Assembly (NCBI GenBank): GCA_964343305.1
Contig: CAYFJO010000250.1
Span: 1 to 15,673 of the forward strand
DNA from: CAYFJO01 sp964343305
GTDB lineage: Bacteria > Planctomycetota > Planctomycetia > Pirellulales > Pirellulaceae
Length of the DNA: 15,673 nt
Reading direction: 5' to 3'
Notes under the pieces: model-generated
What the model was told of the DNA's origin: nothing
What the model saw: the letters and a program-made list of their open reading frames with translations, nothing else
Database searches by the model: none
Part shown: positions 15,641 to 15,673 of the stretch, piece after piece
Layout of the letters: each line of letters starts with the position of its first letter
Position numbering within the stretch: position 1 is the stretch's first letter
Position numbers and translations under genes: made by a program

Positions 15641-15673
15641 CACTTTTTGTCGCTAGCATTTGGATGCAAAAGC

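Noticed and set aside
13540..15663. GTCGCTAG-ATTTGG (13540) and GTCGCTAGCATTTGG (15649) as direct repeats flanking napDA.
   Set aside because: A 14-base match with a one-base gap is expected several times by chance among all pairs in a window this long, and there is no other evidence of mobility.
1..15673. CRISPR array, toxin-antitoxin pair or known anti-phage system.
   Set aside because: No regularly spaced repeat series and no protein with the relevant motifs were found. The only accessory functions visible are recombination and replication of mobile elements.

Overview
The window looks like chromosome from a planctomycete, probably of the Pirellulaceae (Rhodopirellula-like) group. The basis is the gene content: a sulfatase, large secreted enzymes with signal peptides, a bacterial tricorn protease, and an integrase, a RepA/primase and a large serine recombinase of types I know mainly from planctomycetes. 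Shine-Dalgarno sites are often weak. This placement is inference; there is no rRNA or other marker.

Left part (1-8500), exported catabolic and housekeeping enzymes. The 3' end of a sulfatase enters from the left. A roughly 740-base non-coding stretch follows, ending in a cluster of GTAGAC words. A glycerophosphodiester phosphodiesterase lies on the minus strand. Divergently from it run three plus-strand genes: a nitrilase-superfamily hydrolase split by a -1 frameshift at three overlapping slippery heptamers, an EF-hand plus alpha/beta-hydrolase esterase, and a full-length tricorn-type protease.

Middle part (about 8550-13280), a layered and decaying mobile region, all minus strand. A 47-base 3' fragment of tRNA-Lys(CTT) overlaps the 3' end of a tyrosine integrase. 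Upstream of that gene lie a RepA/primase-like gene (ochre codon between Walker A and Walker B, then a lost 3' end) and an AlpA/excisionase-like HTH gene. This reads as an operon HTH - replication protein - integrase of a small integrative element. It abuts the truncated 3' end of a large serine recombinase pseudogene. That pseudogene has lost its catalytic N-terminus, carries a one-base deletion, and is interrupted by a 111-bp miniature inverted-repeat element with a CTA target duplication. Removing the insert and one CTA restores the reading frame exactly.

Right part (13283-15673), the start of a periplasmic nitrate reductase cluster. A GC-rich REP-like repeat and a good sigma-54-type -24/-12 promoter precede napD and napA. 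NapA keeps its Tat signal, 4Fe-4S cysteines and Mo-ligand cysteine, but stops at 569 residues, about 200-260 short of the usual length. The cluster therefore seems damaged on its downstream side, next to the mobile region upstream.

The observations most worth checking are the miniature element inside the recombinase, the integrase reading frame across an attP-like tRNA core, and the frameshift site in the nitrilase homologue. I see no CRISPR array and no clear anti-phage system.
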